Source of the DNA: Desulfuromonadaceae bacterium
Lineage (GTDB): Bacteria; Desulfobacterota; Desulfuromonadia; Geobacterales; Pseudopelobacteraceae
Direction of reading: 5' to 3'
Length of the DNA: 64,000 nt
Assembly (NCBI GenBank): GCA_028687585.1
Contig: JAQTZV010000003.1
Coordinates: 62,001-126,000 of the forward strand
How positions within the stretch are numbered: position 1 is the first letter of the stretch; each line of letters begins with the position of its first letter. A model generated the notes under the pieces. The model made no database searches. It was given only the letters and a program-made list of their open reading frames with translations, and was not told the DNA's origin. Below, piece after piece: positions 34,705-45,100 of the stretch. The position numbers were made by a program, and so were the translations under genes.

Positions 34705-35175
34705 ATGAAACGCATCATTCCGGCAGTAGTTCTGTTCTGTTCGCTCTCGGCGGTAACTGCAGATGCCGCAGACAAAGTCACGGTCCCGTCCAAGGCCAAG
34801 TGCCCGGTTTGCGGGATGTTTGTGGCAAAATATCCTGACTGGACGGCAACTGCACGTTTTAAGGACGGCACAACCTCCTATTATGACGGCCCGAAAGATA
34901 TGTTCAGCCACTATTTCGACACTCCCCGCTATACTCCGGGAAAACGCCAGTCCGACATCGTTGCGTTGTCAGTGAAGGAGTATTACTTGCTGGCGCCGAT
35001 CGATGCCCGCGCTGCTTTTTTTGTCATCGGCAGTGATGTCTCCGGCCCGATGGGGAGTGAGCTGATTCCGTTCAGTACGGAGAAGGATGCCGCTTCATTC
35101 AAGCTCGATCACAAGGGAAAACGTATCCTTCGCTTCAACGAGATAACGCCACAGACCGTAAAATCACTCAACTAA
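34705..35175 (+). CDS. NosL-family copper-binding-type protein
   Basis: A 156-residue secreted protein with a signal peptide ending near ADAAD. The NosL signature is AKCPVCGMFVAKYPDWTAT, with RFKDGTTSYYDGPKDMFSHY and KEYYLLAPIDARAAFFVIGS. NosL proteins bind Cu(I) and help mature nitrous oxide reductase. No nos genes are present here. The gene heads a module with an FtsX-type permease, ATPase and CxxC membrane protein, so copper transfer in the envelope is a reasonable inference. Confidence 0.83.
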   Translation: MKRIIPAVVLFCSLSAVTADAADKVTVPSKAKCPVCGMFVAKYPDWTATARFKDGTTSYYDGPKDMFSHYFDTPRYTPGKRQSDIVALSVKEYYLLAPIDARAAFFVIGSDVSGPMGSELIPFSTEKDAASFKLDHKGKRILRFNEITPQTVKSLN

Positions 35176-35182
35176 GGAGCAT

Positions 35183-35467
35183 ATGCGTCGATCACTACAA
35201 TATATTCTCTTTACTGCAGCAGTTTTTGCCGTTGTTCTTTTACTGTCGCTTCATGCCCGTAATGCGCAGCACCGCCGGGGGGACCCGGTACCTCAGATGC
35301 AGAACCTGCACGTTACGGATCTCTGTCTTACCACGGAAGCCCGCTACACTCGTCACCCGTCCATGGCCGACCGCCATGCCCCGTTTCAGGAGCATCCCCT
35401 GACGCTGGAACATTTCCCCTCCGGTTCACTGATCATGCCGAACTTGGCAGATCGTTACAAGCCATGA
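35183..35467 (+). CDS. Small anchored protein of the NosL-ABC module
   Basis: A 94-residue protein. AAGGAG precedes the ATG. One N-terminal hydrophobic helix (YILFTAAVFAVVLLLSL) anchors a short His-rich outer part (HVTDLCLTTEARYTRHPSM, DRHAPFQEHPLTLEHFP) with a single cysteine and many histidines, compatible with metal binding. The stop overlaps the permease ATG (ATGA). I recognise no named family. Confidence 0.72.
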   Translation: MRRSLQYILFTAAVFAVVLLLSLHARNAQHRRGDPVPQMQNLHVTDLCLTTEARYTRHPSMADRHAPFQEHPLTLEHFPSGSLIMPNLADRYKP

Positions 35468-36600
35468 ACAATTCAATGGAACGCCATCTGAATATCCTTG
35501 AATTTACGCTTGCATCGCTGCTGCGCAGAAAGGCAAAAAACCTGTCACTTCTGGCAATGTATCTGCTTGTGGTATTCATGCTGGCATCACTGCTGTTTTT
35601 TGTTACGGCACTCAAGAGGGAGGCGGCCATTATTCTGAACGATGCCCCGGATATGATTGTGCAGCGGCTGATGGCAGGCCGTCAGGATCTGGTGCCGGTT
35701 GACTATGTCGCTGGGATCGCTCAAATCAAAGGGGTGACCGCAGTTCGGCCGCGTTTGTGGGGGTATTATTACGATGCGTTGAACGGCGCTAACTTTACGA
35801 TCATGGCCGGCGATGATTCGGCCGCAGGTTCAGGCAAAACCGCCATTGGTTCCGGCGTGGCAAAAACCCGCAACCTGATGGTTGGTGACCTGCTGCCGCT
35901 GATAGGTTATGACAAATCGCCGGTGATGCTGGAGATTGGCACAATTTTTCCGAGTGCCTCCGATCTCATCGCGGCAGACCTGATAGTCATTTCTCCGGAT
36001 GACTTTCATCACCTGTTCAATTTTCCTGCCGGCCAGGCGACCGATCTTGCGGTAACGGTGCGTAATCCGAAAGAGCTGGCGACCGTTGCGGCAAAGATTG
36101 TCAGCCGGTTTCCCGATTCCCGACCAATACTGAAGAGTGAGATTCAGCGCACCTACCAGTCCATTTTTGATTGGCGCGGCGGCATGATGCTGTTAGTCCT
36201 GGCATCATCGCTACTCTCCTTCATTATCTTTGCCTGGGATAAGGCCACCGGCCTTTCCGCCGAAGAGCGCAAGGAGATCGGTATCCTGAAATCGATAGGG
36301 TGGGAGACATCCGATGTGCTGCTGCTCAAATTCTGGGAAGGGATAGTAATCTCGCTGACGGCCTTTCTGCTGGGGACAGTGCTGGCCTACGGGCACGTTT
36401 TCTTCCTGTCTGCCCCGCTGTTTGCCCAGGCGCTCAAAGGGTGGTCAGTGCTTTACCCTCATTTCCGGCTGGTACCGGTTGTCGATGTCTACCAACTGGC
36501 GGTGCTCTTCTTTCTGACCGTAGTTCCCTACACGACCGCGACAATCATACCATGCTGGCGAGCGGCCACGATTGATCCCGATGCCGCCATGAGGTATTAA
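35464..36600 (+). CDS. ABC transporter permease, FtsX/MacB type
   Basis: A 378-residue membrane protein. One N-terminal helix (NLSLLAMYLLVVFMLASLLF), a large periplasmic domain (about residues 60-235) and three C-terminal helices, with KATGLSAEERKEIGILKSIG, the usual coupling segment of FtsX-like permeases (GILKSIGWE). Such systems do not normally import solutes; they move lipids or drive periplasmic conformational work. Cotranslated with the small protein before it and two bases from the ATPase gene. Confidence 0.87.
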   Translation: MNNSMERHLNILEFTLASLLRRKAKNLSLLAMYLLVVFMLASLLFFVTALKREAAIILNDAPDMIVQRLMAGRQDLVPVDYVAGIAQIKGVTAVRPRLWGYYYDALNGANFTIMAGDDSAAGSGKTAIGSGVAKTRNLMVGDLLPLIGYDKSPVMLEIGTIFPSASDLIAADLIVISPDDFHHLFNFPAGQATDLAVTVRNPKELATVAAKIVSRFPDSRPILKSEIQRTYQSIFDWRGGMMLLVLASSLLSFIIFAWDKATGLSAEERKEIGILKSIGWETSDVLLLKFWEGIVISLTAFLLGTVLAYGHVFFLSAPLFAQALKGWSVLYPHFRLVPVVDVYQLAVLFFLTVVPYTTATIIPCWRAATIDPDAAMRY

Positions 36601-36601
36601 C

Positions 36602-37330
36602 GTGATAGAGCTTTCTGGAATAACCAAATCGTTCAACAGCGGTGAGCCGAATCAGTTTACCGCCGTGGATAACGTCTCTCTTGTCGTCCATCCGCAGAGA
36701 ATCACGGTATTAAAAGGGCCGAGCGGTTCAGGTAAAACCTCGCTTCTGACAATGATCGGCTGCATGGCCCGCCCGACTTCCGGACGGATATTTCTGCGCG
36801 GGGTGGCGGCTGCCGTGCCGTTTCAGCAGGAAGGCATGGACTCCGTTGAAATCACCAGCCTGCCGGAGCGTTTCCTGAACGATATCAGGCGCTCTACCTT
36901 TGGGTTTATCTTTCAGCAGTTCAATCTGGTCAAAGGGATTTCCGTGCTGGAAAATGTCATGCTTCCGGCCTACCCGACCGGCGAGCGGCGCCCGGATTTC
37001 CGGGCCAGAGCGTTGGGCCTTCTCGAACAGTTCAGTATCTCGCGCCACGCCGGGCAACGGATCGAGCTGCTTTCCGGCGGAGAATTACAGCGGGTTGCTA
37101 TTGCCCGCGCTCTGATCAATAACCCCGCCATCATCATTGCCGATGAACCGACGGCACATCTGGATTCAAAATTGTCACAGGAGTTTATGGCTATTGTCGG
37201 CCGTTTGAAAGGGGAGGGGAAGAGCGTACTGATTGCCAGTCATGACCCGATCGTATTTGATTCTCCGCTGATCGACCGGGTGGTGGAAATGCGGGATGGT
37301 GCGGTTGTCAACAGCGGGAGCTCCCGGTGA
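36602..37330 (+). CDS. ABC transporter ATP-binding protein, LolD/MacB type
   Basis: A 242-residue ATPase starting with GTG at 36602, GAGG upstream. Walker A GPSGSGKTS, signature LLSGGELQRVAIARAL, Walker B AIIIADEPTAHLD, and a histidine switch in LIASHDPIV. Between Walker A and the Q-loop (FGFIFQQFNL) there is an extra segment of about 15 residues (VAAAVPFQQEGMDSVEITS) relative to typical LolD. It powers the FtsX-like permease encoded just upstream. Confidence 0.92.
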   Translation: MIELSGITKSFNSGEPNQFTAVDNVSLVVHPQRITVLKGPSGSGKTSLLTMIGCMARPTSGRIFLRGVAAAVPFQQEGMDSVEITSLPERFLNDIRRSTFGFIFQQFNLVKGISVLENVMLPAYPTGERRPDFRARALGLLEQFSISRHAGQRIELLSGGELQRVAIARALINNPAIIIADEPTAHLDSKLSQEFMAIVGRLKGEGKSVLIASHDPIVFDSPLIDRVVEMRDGAVVNSGSSR

Positions 37331-38322
37331 TTCTACAGCCCGCCGTACTCGCGCTGCTGCTGATTGCACTGCTGGTTGCCGGAATGGGGCTCTACGCCGG
37401 GTATTACGGTATGAGGATTCTCGCCCGGTGGGATCCGGAGAGCGGCAGTGAACTGCAGTTGGAGCTGGAGCGGAGAACCTACCTGGTATCGACAATCATG
37501 AGTTACATCCTCAGTTTTGAGCTCATGTCACTGTTCCTCTTTATCTACACTGCAGACGACCTCCACCCCCTCTTTACCGGTGCTATGTGCGCAGCCGGAA
37601 CCCTGGCGGTCAACTCATTCGGGTATCCGGTACTACTCCTCAAGATCGTCAATTTTTTACTGGCCGGTGTCTGGCTGGTCGTGAACTATGCCGATAACCG
37701 GGGGTATGACTACCCGCTGATCAAGGTCAAATATGAACTGCTAAATGTGCTTGTGGTGCTGCTGGTACAGGAGTGCGTGTTGTTGTTTGCCTATTTTTCC
37801 GGCGTAAAGCCGGACATTATCACCTCTTGTTGTGGCAGTCTCTTCAGCCACGAAGCAGGCAGCTTCAGCGGAGATCTTGCGTCACTGCCGCACCTGCCGA
37901 TGCAGATCGCCTTCTTTACCGGTATGGCGGTCACCGCCGTCAGCGGTGTGATCTTTTACGTTCGCCGCCGCGCCGGCTATCTGTTTTCTATCGCAGCAGC
38001 CGTAACTTTTTTGATTTCCGCCGCTTCGGTGGTCTCCTTTATCTGCCTCTACTTCTACGAACTTCCCACCCATCACTGCCCGTTCTGTCTGCTGCAGAAG
38101 GAGTACGGCCATATCGGTTATGTTATGTATGCTACTCTCTTCAGCGGCGCTGTTGCGGGGATCGGGACCGGAGTACTGATGCCGTTCAGAACGGTTGGCA
38201 GTTTGATCCGTATCATCCCGGAGATCCAGCGCCGCCTCACCATTGTTACGCTGGTCTGCTATCTGCTGTTCAGTGCGATAGTTGTCTGGAAAATGTTTTT
38301 TTCGGCGCTGAAGCTGGGATGA
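37327..38322 (+). CDS. Polytopic membrane protein with HHCPFC motif
   Basis: A 331-residue protein with about eight hydrophobic segments, starting with GTG at 37327 that overlaps the ATPase stop (GTGA). Near residue 253 it reads PTHHCPFCLLQKEYG, a C-x-x-C next to two histidines in a loop between helices, reminiscent of quinone-linked disulfide enzymes (DsbB/VKOR) though not clearly homologous. A second Cys pair (ITSCCGSLF) is near 160. It completes the NosL-ABC module. Redox or copper-transfer function is inference. Confidence 0.72.
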   Translation: MILQPAVLALLLIALLVAGMGLYAGYYGMRILARWDPESGSELQLELERRTYLVSTIMSYILSFELMSLFLFIYTADDLHPLFTGAMCAAGTLAVNSFGYPVLLLKIVNFLLAGVWLVVNYADNRGYDYPLIKVKYELLNVLVVLLVQECVLLFAYFSGVKPDIITSCCGSLFSHEAGSFSGDLASLPHLPMQIAFFTGMAVTAVSGVIFYVRRRAGYLFSIAAAVTFLISAASVVSFICLYFYELPTHHCPFCLLQKEYGHIGYVMYATLFSGAVAGIGTGVLMPFRTVGSLIRIIPEIQRRLTIVTLVCYLLFSAIVVWKMFFSALKLG

Positions 38323-38405
38323 ATCTTTCCGTTCCTCTTGAAAACACAGTATGATAAAAGTACCCGTTACGTACGTTATCTGCACCCTTTATCAGCGAGA
38401 GCGCC

Positions 38406-40223
38406 ATGTCACCCTACAATAGTAATCAGCGAAACAATAAAATCCTTTTTTTACGAATTTGTCTGGTATTTGCATTGATCTTAATGTCAGAGCTGGTTTT
38501 TGACATGATACTGCCTGCAATTTTCCCCGCTCTATCTCCACTGGCGTTGGTTCTTGTTAATGCCGTATCGGTATTGATCTTTACGGTGCCCTTTTTTTTG
38601 TGGTTTGTCTTTAATCCAATTATGGTCACTCCGCTTATGGTCGAGGCACAACAAAAACTGCAGAAGAGCGAAGCGCGCTTTCGCAATCTTGCTGATTTTG
38701 CTCCGGTCGGTATTTATGAGACTGATGCACAGGGTAATTATATATTTGTGAACCGGAAGTGGTGCGAAATTATGGGGCTTTCAATTGACCAGGCTCTTGG
38801 AAACGGGTGGCTTTCCGCAATTCATCCGGAATCGGAACAGCTTGTTACAGAAGAGTGGGAGTGGGCACTCTGCGATGGGCGGGAATTCATGATGGAATAT
38901 CGCGTGAGGGACGCCATAAATTCTGATAAACGGGTTTTCGACAGTGCCGCGCCTTTTAGGGGCGAAGGTGGCGATCTGAGCAATTTCATGGGGATTGTCA
39001 TAGATGTCACGAAACGGCATCAGTCTGAAACTGCACTCCGTGAAAGTGAAGCCCGCTTTCGCACTATGTTCGATCATTCAGAGGATGCAATCATACTGTT
39101 TGCTCCGGGCGCCTGTACAATACTTGATGTAAACGGTACAACAGAACGGTTGTACGGGTACTCGAAAGATGAAATGATTGGACATGATTCCCATCTGATG
39201 CATGCACAATCCGAGTGTGATGATTGCATGCTTTCTATATGTGATCTCACCGGTTCGGAAGTCCGCAACATCGATCATGTGGTGAATCTTAAAAAAGACG
39301 GAACTGAACTCCATCTCTCGGTAAGGGCCAAGCTGATCAAGCTGCTGGGAGAGGATGTGATCTACTGTACTATGCGGGATATTTCTCCACGTCTGCAGAT
39401 GGAAAAAGAAGCACTTGCCCTGCAGGCCCAGATGATTCATGCCAATAAAATGAATTCGCTGGGTCTGCTTGTTGCGGGCATTGCGCACGAGATCAACAAT
39501 CCCAACAATTACATCATGGTAAATGCACAGATGCTCTTCAAAATATGGGAGGATCTGGCCCCGCTGCTCAAGGAGGAAGAACAGAGAAACGGTGATTTTA
39601 TTCTGGGGGGGCTGCCGTATACGAAACTTGAAGAGGCGCTTCCCGAAATGATTTCGGCGATAAATGACGGCTCACGAAGGATAAAGAGCATAGTAAGTGC
39701 GCTTAAAAACTACTCCCGAAAGGGTAAATCGCCAGCGGAAGCACTGGAAATAAACAGGGTAGTGGCTGCCTCCTTGATGCTCTTCAAGCACCACATAAAA
39801 AAATATACCGACAATTTCGTGCTTGATCTTGAAGAAGGGACTCCTCGCATTATGGGGAGTTCACAGCAGCTGGAACAGGTGATTATAAACCTGGTCATGA
39901 ATGCCCTGCAATCTTTGACTGACCGAAAGCAGCGCTTGTCGCTGAAAACATCCTTTTCCCCGGAGAAACAGGCAGTGCTGCTCACCGTTACGGATGAGGG
40001 GTGCGGCATCCCCGACGAGGTAAAGAGCAGGATAATGGAACCATTCTTTACCACAAAAATTGACTCCGGAGGCACCGGTCTTGGCCTCTCCATTGCCCGT
40101 TCGATAGTTTTGGCGCATCACGGGGAAATAGATATTGCGAGCCGGTCGGGAGAAGGGACGGTGGTAACGGTGTCTCTCCCTGTGGCGGAAAAATTCCAGG
40201 AAGGAGAGCCCTGTAATGTTTGA
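38406..40223 (+). CDS. PAS-domain sensor histidine kinase
   Basis: A 605-residue membrane kinase. Two N-terminal helices (about residues 15-35 and 40-65) with little outside, two PAS domains (about 85-205 and 210-330, the second with CDDCMLSICD), a HisKA-like segment with phospho-acceptor LLVAGIAHEINNPNNYIM, and a HATPase domain (GSSQQLEQVIINLVMNALQS, GGTGLGLSIARSIV). It overlaps the response regulator gene by eight bases, so the two form a pair. The CDDCMLSIC cysteines in PAS2 could sense metal or redox state; that is inference. Confidence 0.92.
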   Translation: MSPYNSNQRNNKILFLRICLVFALILMSELVFDMILPAIFPALSPLALVLVNAVSVLIFTVPFFLWFVFNPIMVTPLMVEAQQKLQKSEARFRNLADFAPVGIYETDAQGNYIFVNRKWCEIMGLSIDQALGNGWLSAIHPESEQLVTEEWEWALCDGREFMMEYRVRDAINSDKRVFDSAAPFRGEGGDLSNFMGIVIDVTKRHQSETALRESEARFRTMFDHSEDAIILFAPGACTILDVNGTTERLYGYSKDEMIGHDSHLMHAQSECDDCMLSICDLTGSEVRNIDHVVNLKKDGTELHLSVRAKLIKLLGEDVIYCTMRDISPRLQMEKEALALQAQMIHANKMNSLGLLVAGIAHEINNPNNYIMVNAQMLFKIWEDLAPLLKEEEQRNGDFILGGLPYTKLEEALPEMISAINDGSRRIKSIVSALKNYSRKGKSPAEALEINRVVAASLMLFKHHIKKYTDNFVLDLEEGTPRIMGSSQQLEQVIINLVMNALQSLTDRKQRLSLKTSFSPEKQAVLLTVTDEGCGIPDEVKSRIMEPFFTTKIDSGGTGLGLSIARSIVLAHHGEIDIASRSGEGTVVTVSLPVAEKFQEGEPCNV

Positions 40224-41619
40224 CATGCCGATTCTGCTGATAGATGACGAGCCGATGCTGCTCAGGGCTTCGAAGCTCCTGCTGACAAGCAAGGGATTCC
40301 CCGCTGTTACGGCCATCAGTGATAGCAGCAAAGTTATGGGGTATCTTGCTGAGCATAACGTGTCAGTTGTTGTGCTGGATCTGTTCATGCCGATACTGAG
40401 CGGCCTTGATTTGCTGCCGGAACTGGTCCGCGAGTATCCGGAAATGCCGGTGATAGTAATGACGGCTACGGACGAGACAGACACCGCAGTAAACTGCATG
40501 AAGCAGGGTGCTTTCGATTTTCTGGTCAAGCCGGTAGAGCCTGACAGGTTTGCCACAACCATTCGCAGGGCGCTCGAACACAGAGCAATCAGTTGTGAGA
40601 TCAGCGTTCTCCGGGATCAGTTTTTTGCCGAAAAAATCCTGCACCCTGAAGCGTTCTCCTCCATAGTGACGGTCAGCAGTAAGATGCATACCCTGTTTAA
40701 ATACATGGAGGCTGTCGCGCCATCACGCCAACCGGTGCTGATCTGCGGAGAAACCGGTGTCGGCAAGGAGTTGTTTGCCAAGGCACTTCATACCTTGAGC
40801 GGCTGCAAGGGCAATTTTGTCGCGGTAAATGTTGCCGGTCTCGATGATACGGTATTTGCCGATACCCTCTTCGGCCACCGGAAAGGCGCCTTCACCGGTG
40901 CAGATCAGGCCCGGGAAGGTCTTGTCGTGAAAGCCGCTTCCGGAACTCTTTTCCTTGACGAGATCGGCGACCTCAATGACCAGTCGCAAATCAAGCTGTT
41001 GCGGCTGCTGCAGGAACGGGAGTTCTATGCGGTTGGTTCGGACAACCCCAGCACAACCAACGCACGGATTCTTCTGGCGACAAACCACGATCTTCAGAAA
41101 TTGATTGCAGAAGGACGGTTTCGAAAGGATCTCTATTTCCGGCTCTACGCCCATCGTCTTCTCATTCCGCCGCTACGGGAGCGAACTGAAGATCTGTCTC
41201 TGCTGCTCGATTATTTTCTCGTTGAAGCAGCACGCGCATTTGAAAAGAAAAAACCGACCCCGCCCCCCGAATTGGTAACACTCCTGAAGAACTATCCGTT
41301 CCCCGGTAATGTACGTGAGTTGGAGGCTCTGGTCTATGATGCCGTTGCCCGCCACTCTGAAGGTGTCCTGTCAATGGAGAGTTTCTGGGAAGTCATCACT
41401 GTATTTAGCTCTGAACGCTTCGTTGATCGCCGCAAACAGGGCGGCAATGATGCATTGATTTCCCTGTTCGGGCACTTTCCCACTATAACCGAATTCGAGG
41501 AGTACCTGATCTCACAGGCACTGCTGCAGTCAAAGGGGAATCAGGGAATCGCGGCAAAACTTCTGGGCATATCACGTCAAACCCTCAATAAACGCTTACG
41601 CAGTGATCAAGGCGAATAA
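40216..41619 (+). CDS. Sigma-54-dependent response regulator (NtrC family)
   Basis: A 467-residue regulator: receiver domain (LLIDDEPMLL, phospho-acceptor in VVLDLFMPILSG, TATDE, VKPVEP), AAA+ domain (GETGVGKELFAKALH, sigma-54 contact loop KGAFTGADQA, FLDEIGDLNDQSQIKLLRLL) and a Fis-type HTH (GNQGIAAKLLGISRQTLNKR). AAGGAG precedes the ATG. It should activate a sigma-54 promoter when phosphorylated by the kinase upstream; a matching promoter lies 150 bases downstream of its stop. Confidence 0.95.
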   Translation: MFDMPILLIDDEPMLLRASKLLLTSKGFPAVTAISDSSKVMGYLAEHNVSVVVLDLFMPILSGLDLLPELVREYPEMPVIVMTATDETDTAVNCMKQGAFDFLVKPVEPDRFATTIRRALEHRAISCEISVLRDQFFAEKILHPEAFSSIVTVSSKMHTLFKYMEAVAPSRQPVLICGETGVGKELFAKALHTLSGCKGNFVAVNVAGLDDTVFADTLFGHRKGAFTGADQAREGLVVKAASGTLFLDEIGDLNDQSQIKLLRLLQEREFYAVGSDNPSTTNARILLATNHDLQKLIAEGRFRKDLYFRLYAHRLLIPPLRERTEDLSLLLDYFLVEAARAFEKKKPTPPPELVTLLKNYPFPGNVRELEALVYDAVARHSEGVLSMESFWEVITVFSSERFVDRRKQGGNDALISLFGHFPTITEFEEYLISQALLQSKGNQGIAAKLLGISRQTLNKRLRSDQGE

Positions 41620-41766
41620 TCCTTTTCTATACCACCGCAGTAACCCGGACCACCCCTGTCGTAAATCGCGACACTGAGTCTTGCTTTGCGACAATTCGGA
41701 ACCCTTTCCTGGTAGTTCATAAAAAATATCCCTGTAATTTCAGTAATATATAAAAGTATATTCATT

Positions 41767-41782
41767 TGGTATAGTATCTGCT
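41767..41782 (+). promoter_or_regulatory. Sigma-54-like promoter upstream of the multicopper oxidase operon
   Basis: TGGTATAGTATCTGCT has GG and GC ten bases apart, the sigma-54 -24/-12 spacing, though the -12 TT is only partly matched. It sits right after a sigma-54 activator gene and about 100 bases before the small secreted protein. Confidence 0.5.
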
Positions 41783-41880
41783 CTTCACACGCCAACTGCA
41801 GATCTCCAGAGTCTCATAACGTGGCCTTGCGTTTTATATCTGTTTTGTTAGCAGTTCAATCTACAGAAAGGAGAACCAAC

Positions 41881-42102
41881 ATGAGAACTTTTGTTATCCT
41901 TGCTATGGCATTACTGGTGATGACGCTTCTGTCGCCAGGCACTGTATCAGCAGCCCCCCAGGCTCCCGACCAGGCAGTCGCTGCAACAGCTGCGCAGGAG
42001 CGGAAGGACCAGCGCACTCTGGCCAAGCGAAATGCTGCTGCAAAGAAGCTCAAAGCCGAACTTGACAAGCAAAATGCTGCCAAGAGCAACCAAGCCAAAT
42101 AA
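41881..42102 (+). CDS. Small secreted Ala/Lys-rich protein
   Basis: A 73-residue protein from the ATG at 41881 (MRTFVILAMALLVMTLL), chosen because GAAAGGAG lies upstream; the extension to 41821 lacks such a site. A signal peptide ends near VSAAP; the remainder is charged and helical (AAQERKDQRTLAKRNAAAKK). No family recognised. It ends 23 bases before the oxidase start, so the two are probably cotranscribed. Confidence 0.7.
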   Translation: MRTFVILAMALLVMTLLSPGTVSAAPQAPDQAVAATAAQERKDQRTLAKRNAAAKKLKAELDKQNAAKSNQAK

Positions 42103-42125
42103 TGATTGATAAGGAGAGCACACAC

Positions 42126-45100
42126 ATGAAGAACAAACCTCACATCAAGCGATTTACACTGGCGCTGATGATGTCCTGTATCTGGTCCGTTGCGGCTTTT
42201 GCCGCCCCGGGAACCGTTACGCTTCCGGACTTCAGCAAGCCGGTGCTGGATGGCGCAACCCAGCCAAGCAACGGCGTCTGGGACAACGTGATCCCTAACG
42301 CCCTGGCCGACTACTACACCTACGTGCCATATACCACTGCAGACGCTGTTGCGCTTGGTTTTCCGGCCACCTGCGGTAACGTGGCAAAAGGTGATGCTGC
42401 CAGCACAGAAGACTGCTACACCATCACCGTCAGGAGTTTTCAGCAGGCATTGTCACTCCAGGGAATCTTCGGCGGCGGCCCCGGTCTTGTCGGCCTGGAT
42501 GGGGTAACCCCTCTTTCGACCAGAGCCTATGGCTACGGTTCCGGCGGCCCTGGTTGGGTGCTTCCGTACTATGACACGACAAAGCCCGGTGTCGTTGCCG
42601 GCACAGCGGTAACCGGAAATGCCCCTGCCGGGCCTTTGGCTGCCGGTATCTGGCACTTCCCGGCACCAACCATCAAAGGAGCTTTTGGTCGCCCGATTCG
42701 TGTGCAGTGGCTGAATGAGCTCCCCAATGTTGAGCCGACCGGCCTTGACCCATCGGTTGACTGCGGCCCCAACGCACCGAACTGCTTTCCGTACAACCGT
42801 ATCGTAACTCATGTTCACGGTGCCCACGTCGGCCCTGAGAGCGACGGCCTTGCCAGTGCCTGGTTCACCCCGAATTTCTCCGTTGTCGGTGAGGATTTTG
42901 TCTCCACCCGTCAGCACGGCCCGGAAGGCACCTACCTCTATCCGATGGATCAGGAAGCAAGTACCATCTGGTACCATGACCACGCCATGGGTAGCACACA
43001 CAACAACACCAACATGGGTATGGCAGGATTTTTGCCGATTACCGATGCTAACGAGAAGGCACTTCAGACGTGTACGCCGGTTGCGCCTGCAACAACATGT
43101 CAGTCTGTCCTGCCGGTCGGCGCCTACGAACTCGGCTTTGCCCTGCAGGATCGCCACTTTGATGCCGCTACCGGCAACATGGTTATGCCTGATTATTCGA
43201 TTTATGACCGCAATGCAGCTGGTTGTACTCTGGACGTAAACGGACTTCCCGATCCGTTAACCTGTCCGCTGGTCCCCTTTATGAAAGACCCTGCCGACGG
43301 CCATCTGGTCTCCTACGTAGCGGGTCATGCCTGGCTTGCTGATCCGATCAATGCCGGCGCACCATTCGGCGGCACCAGTGCCACCCTTGAATACTTCGGC
43401 AACATCCCGGTCGTTAACGGTGTCGTCTACGGTAATTATTCCGTTGAGCCGCGCGTCTACCGTATGCGTTTCATCGGCGGCACCGACTCCCGAACCTGGG
43501 TTATGAAGCTTGTATATACGACGACTGATCCAGTCACCGGTCTGCCTGTTCAGAATGTTGTGCCATTCTGGCAGATCGGTACTGAACAGGGGTTCCTGAA
43601 CAACCCTTTGTATCGTTCTGAAATGGATCTTATGCCGGGTGAGCGCGTTGACGTGCTGGTTGACTTCACCGGCATTCCTGCCGGTACGAAAGTGATGATG
43701 CAGAACCTTGGTCCCGATACTCCGTGGCCCGGTTACTTCGATTATCTTGCCGGTGCTGTTGCTCCGTCCGTTGATATTCCTGAAATCATGGCTTTTAACG
43801 TTGGCCCGCTGACTTCCCCGGACACTGTTATGACCCCGTCAGCAGCCATCAACCTGCGCCCTTTGTCTCCCCCGGTACCAGCCAAAGGCTTTGTACCGGC
43901 TATCAGCAACACCCGCGTCGTCTCCCTGATGGAGATCACTGACGGATACGGCCGCACCATGCCGACCATCGATGCCCGCGGCTTCAAGCCGGCAGGTATT
44001 CCGGTTACCGAAATCATAAAATTGAACGACACTGAGCAGTGGGATATCGTCAATACTACCGTTGATGCCCATCCGATGCACCTGCACCAGGTGGCCTTCA
44101 AGATCATTGACCGCCAGGCGATTGGCACCTTCACGCCGCCGACTGACGACATACTTAACCAGGTCTTCACCCCGCCATCCTACACGGTTGCCGGCGGTAG
44201 CGTATCAATTCCCGCTGATGCCTGGGATGACGGCTGGAAAGATACCATTGCCGCCCCTCCCGGTTATGTAACCAGAGTCTGGGCAAAATTTGACCTTTCC
44301 GGCGAATACGTTTGGCACTGCCATATCCTCAGCCACGAAGAGCACGACATGATGCGTAACTTCATCGTTACCGATGCCGCCCTCTCCGCTCCGGCTCCGG
44401 CCAGCATTACTGTTCCCTCCAGCAGCACAACCGGCAGCTACACCATCAACTGGGTAGGCACCGCCATCGCCGGTGTTACCTATGAACTGCAGGAGGCCAC
44501 CGACAGTGCTTTTGCTACTGCAGTGACCGTTCAGAACACCGCAGCACCAAGCTTCACCGCAGCAAAAACCTTGAATAACAGCTTCTACTATCGTGTGCGT
44601 GCTCTGCCGCCGGCAGCTTCCGGTTTTAACACCGGTGTCTGGAGAACAGCATCCAACCCGGTAAGCGTACAGCTGCCATTGGCCATTACTCCCGCCACCC
44701 TGCCGGTCGCCGCCGTTAATGCACCGTACAGCAGCGCCACTGCAAGCGCAGTCAACGGCGTACCTCCGTACAGCTGGTCAGCCGTCGGCCTGCCGGCCAG
44801 TTTGACCATTGATCCGGCTACCGGTTTAATCAGCGGCACACCAACACCGGCTGACATTCTGGCCGGTACAGCATCATCATACGCGATCACCGTCACCGTT
44901 ACAGATAGTTCCATACCTGCAGCATCACAGTCAGCACCGCTTACACTGGTTATCAACCAGGTGCTTCCCGCTGCGCCGAGCGTCCTGACCGCCACGGCCG
45001 CTTCTACCACATCGGTCAACCTGACCTGGACGGACAACGCTAACAATGAAACAGACTTCACCGTACAGCGCACCACTGCTGTAACAGGGGTTATCGCAAC

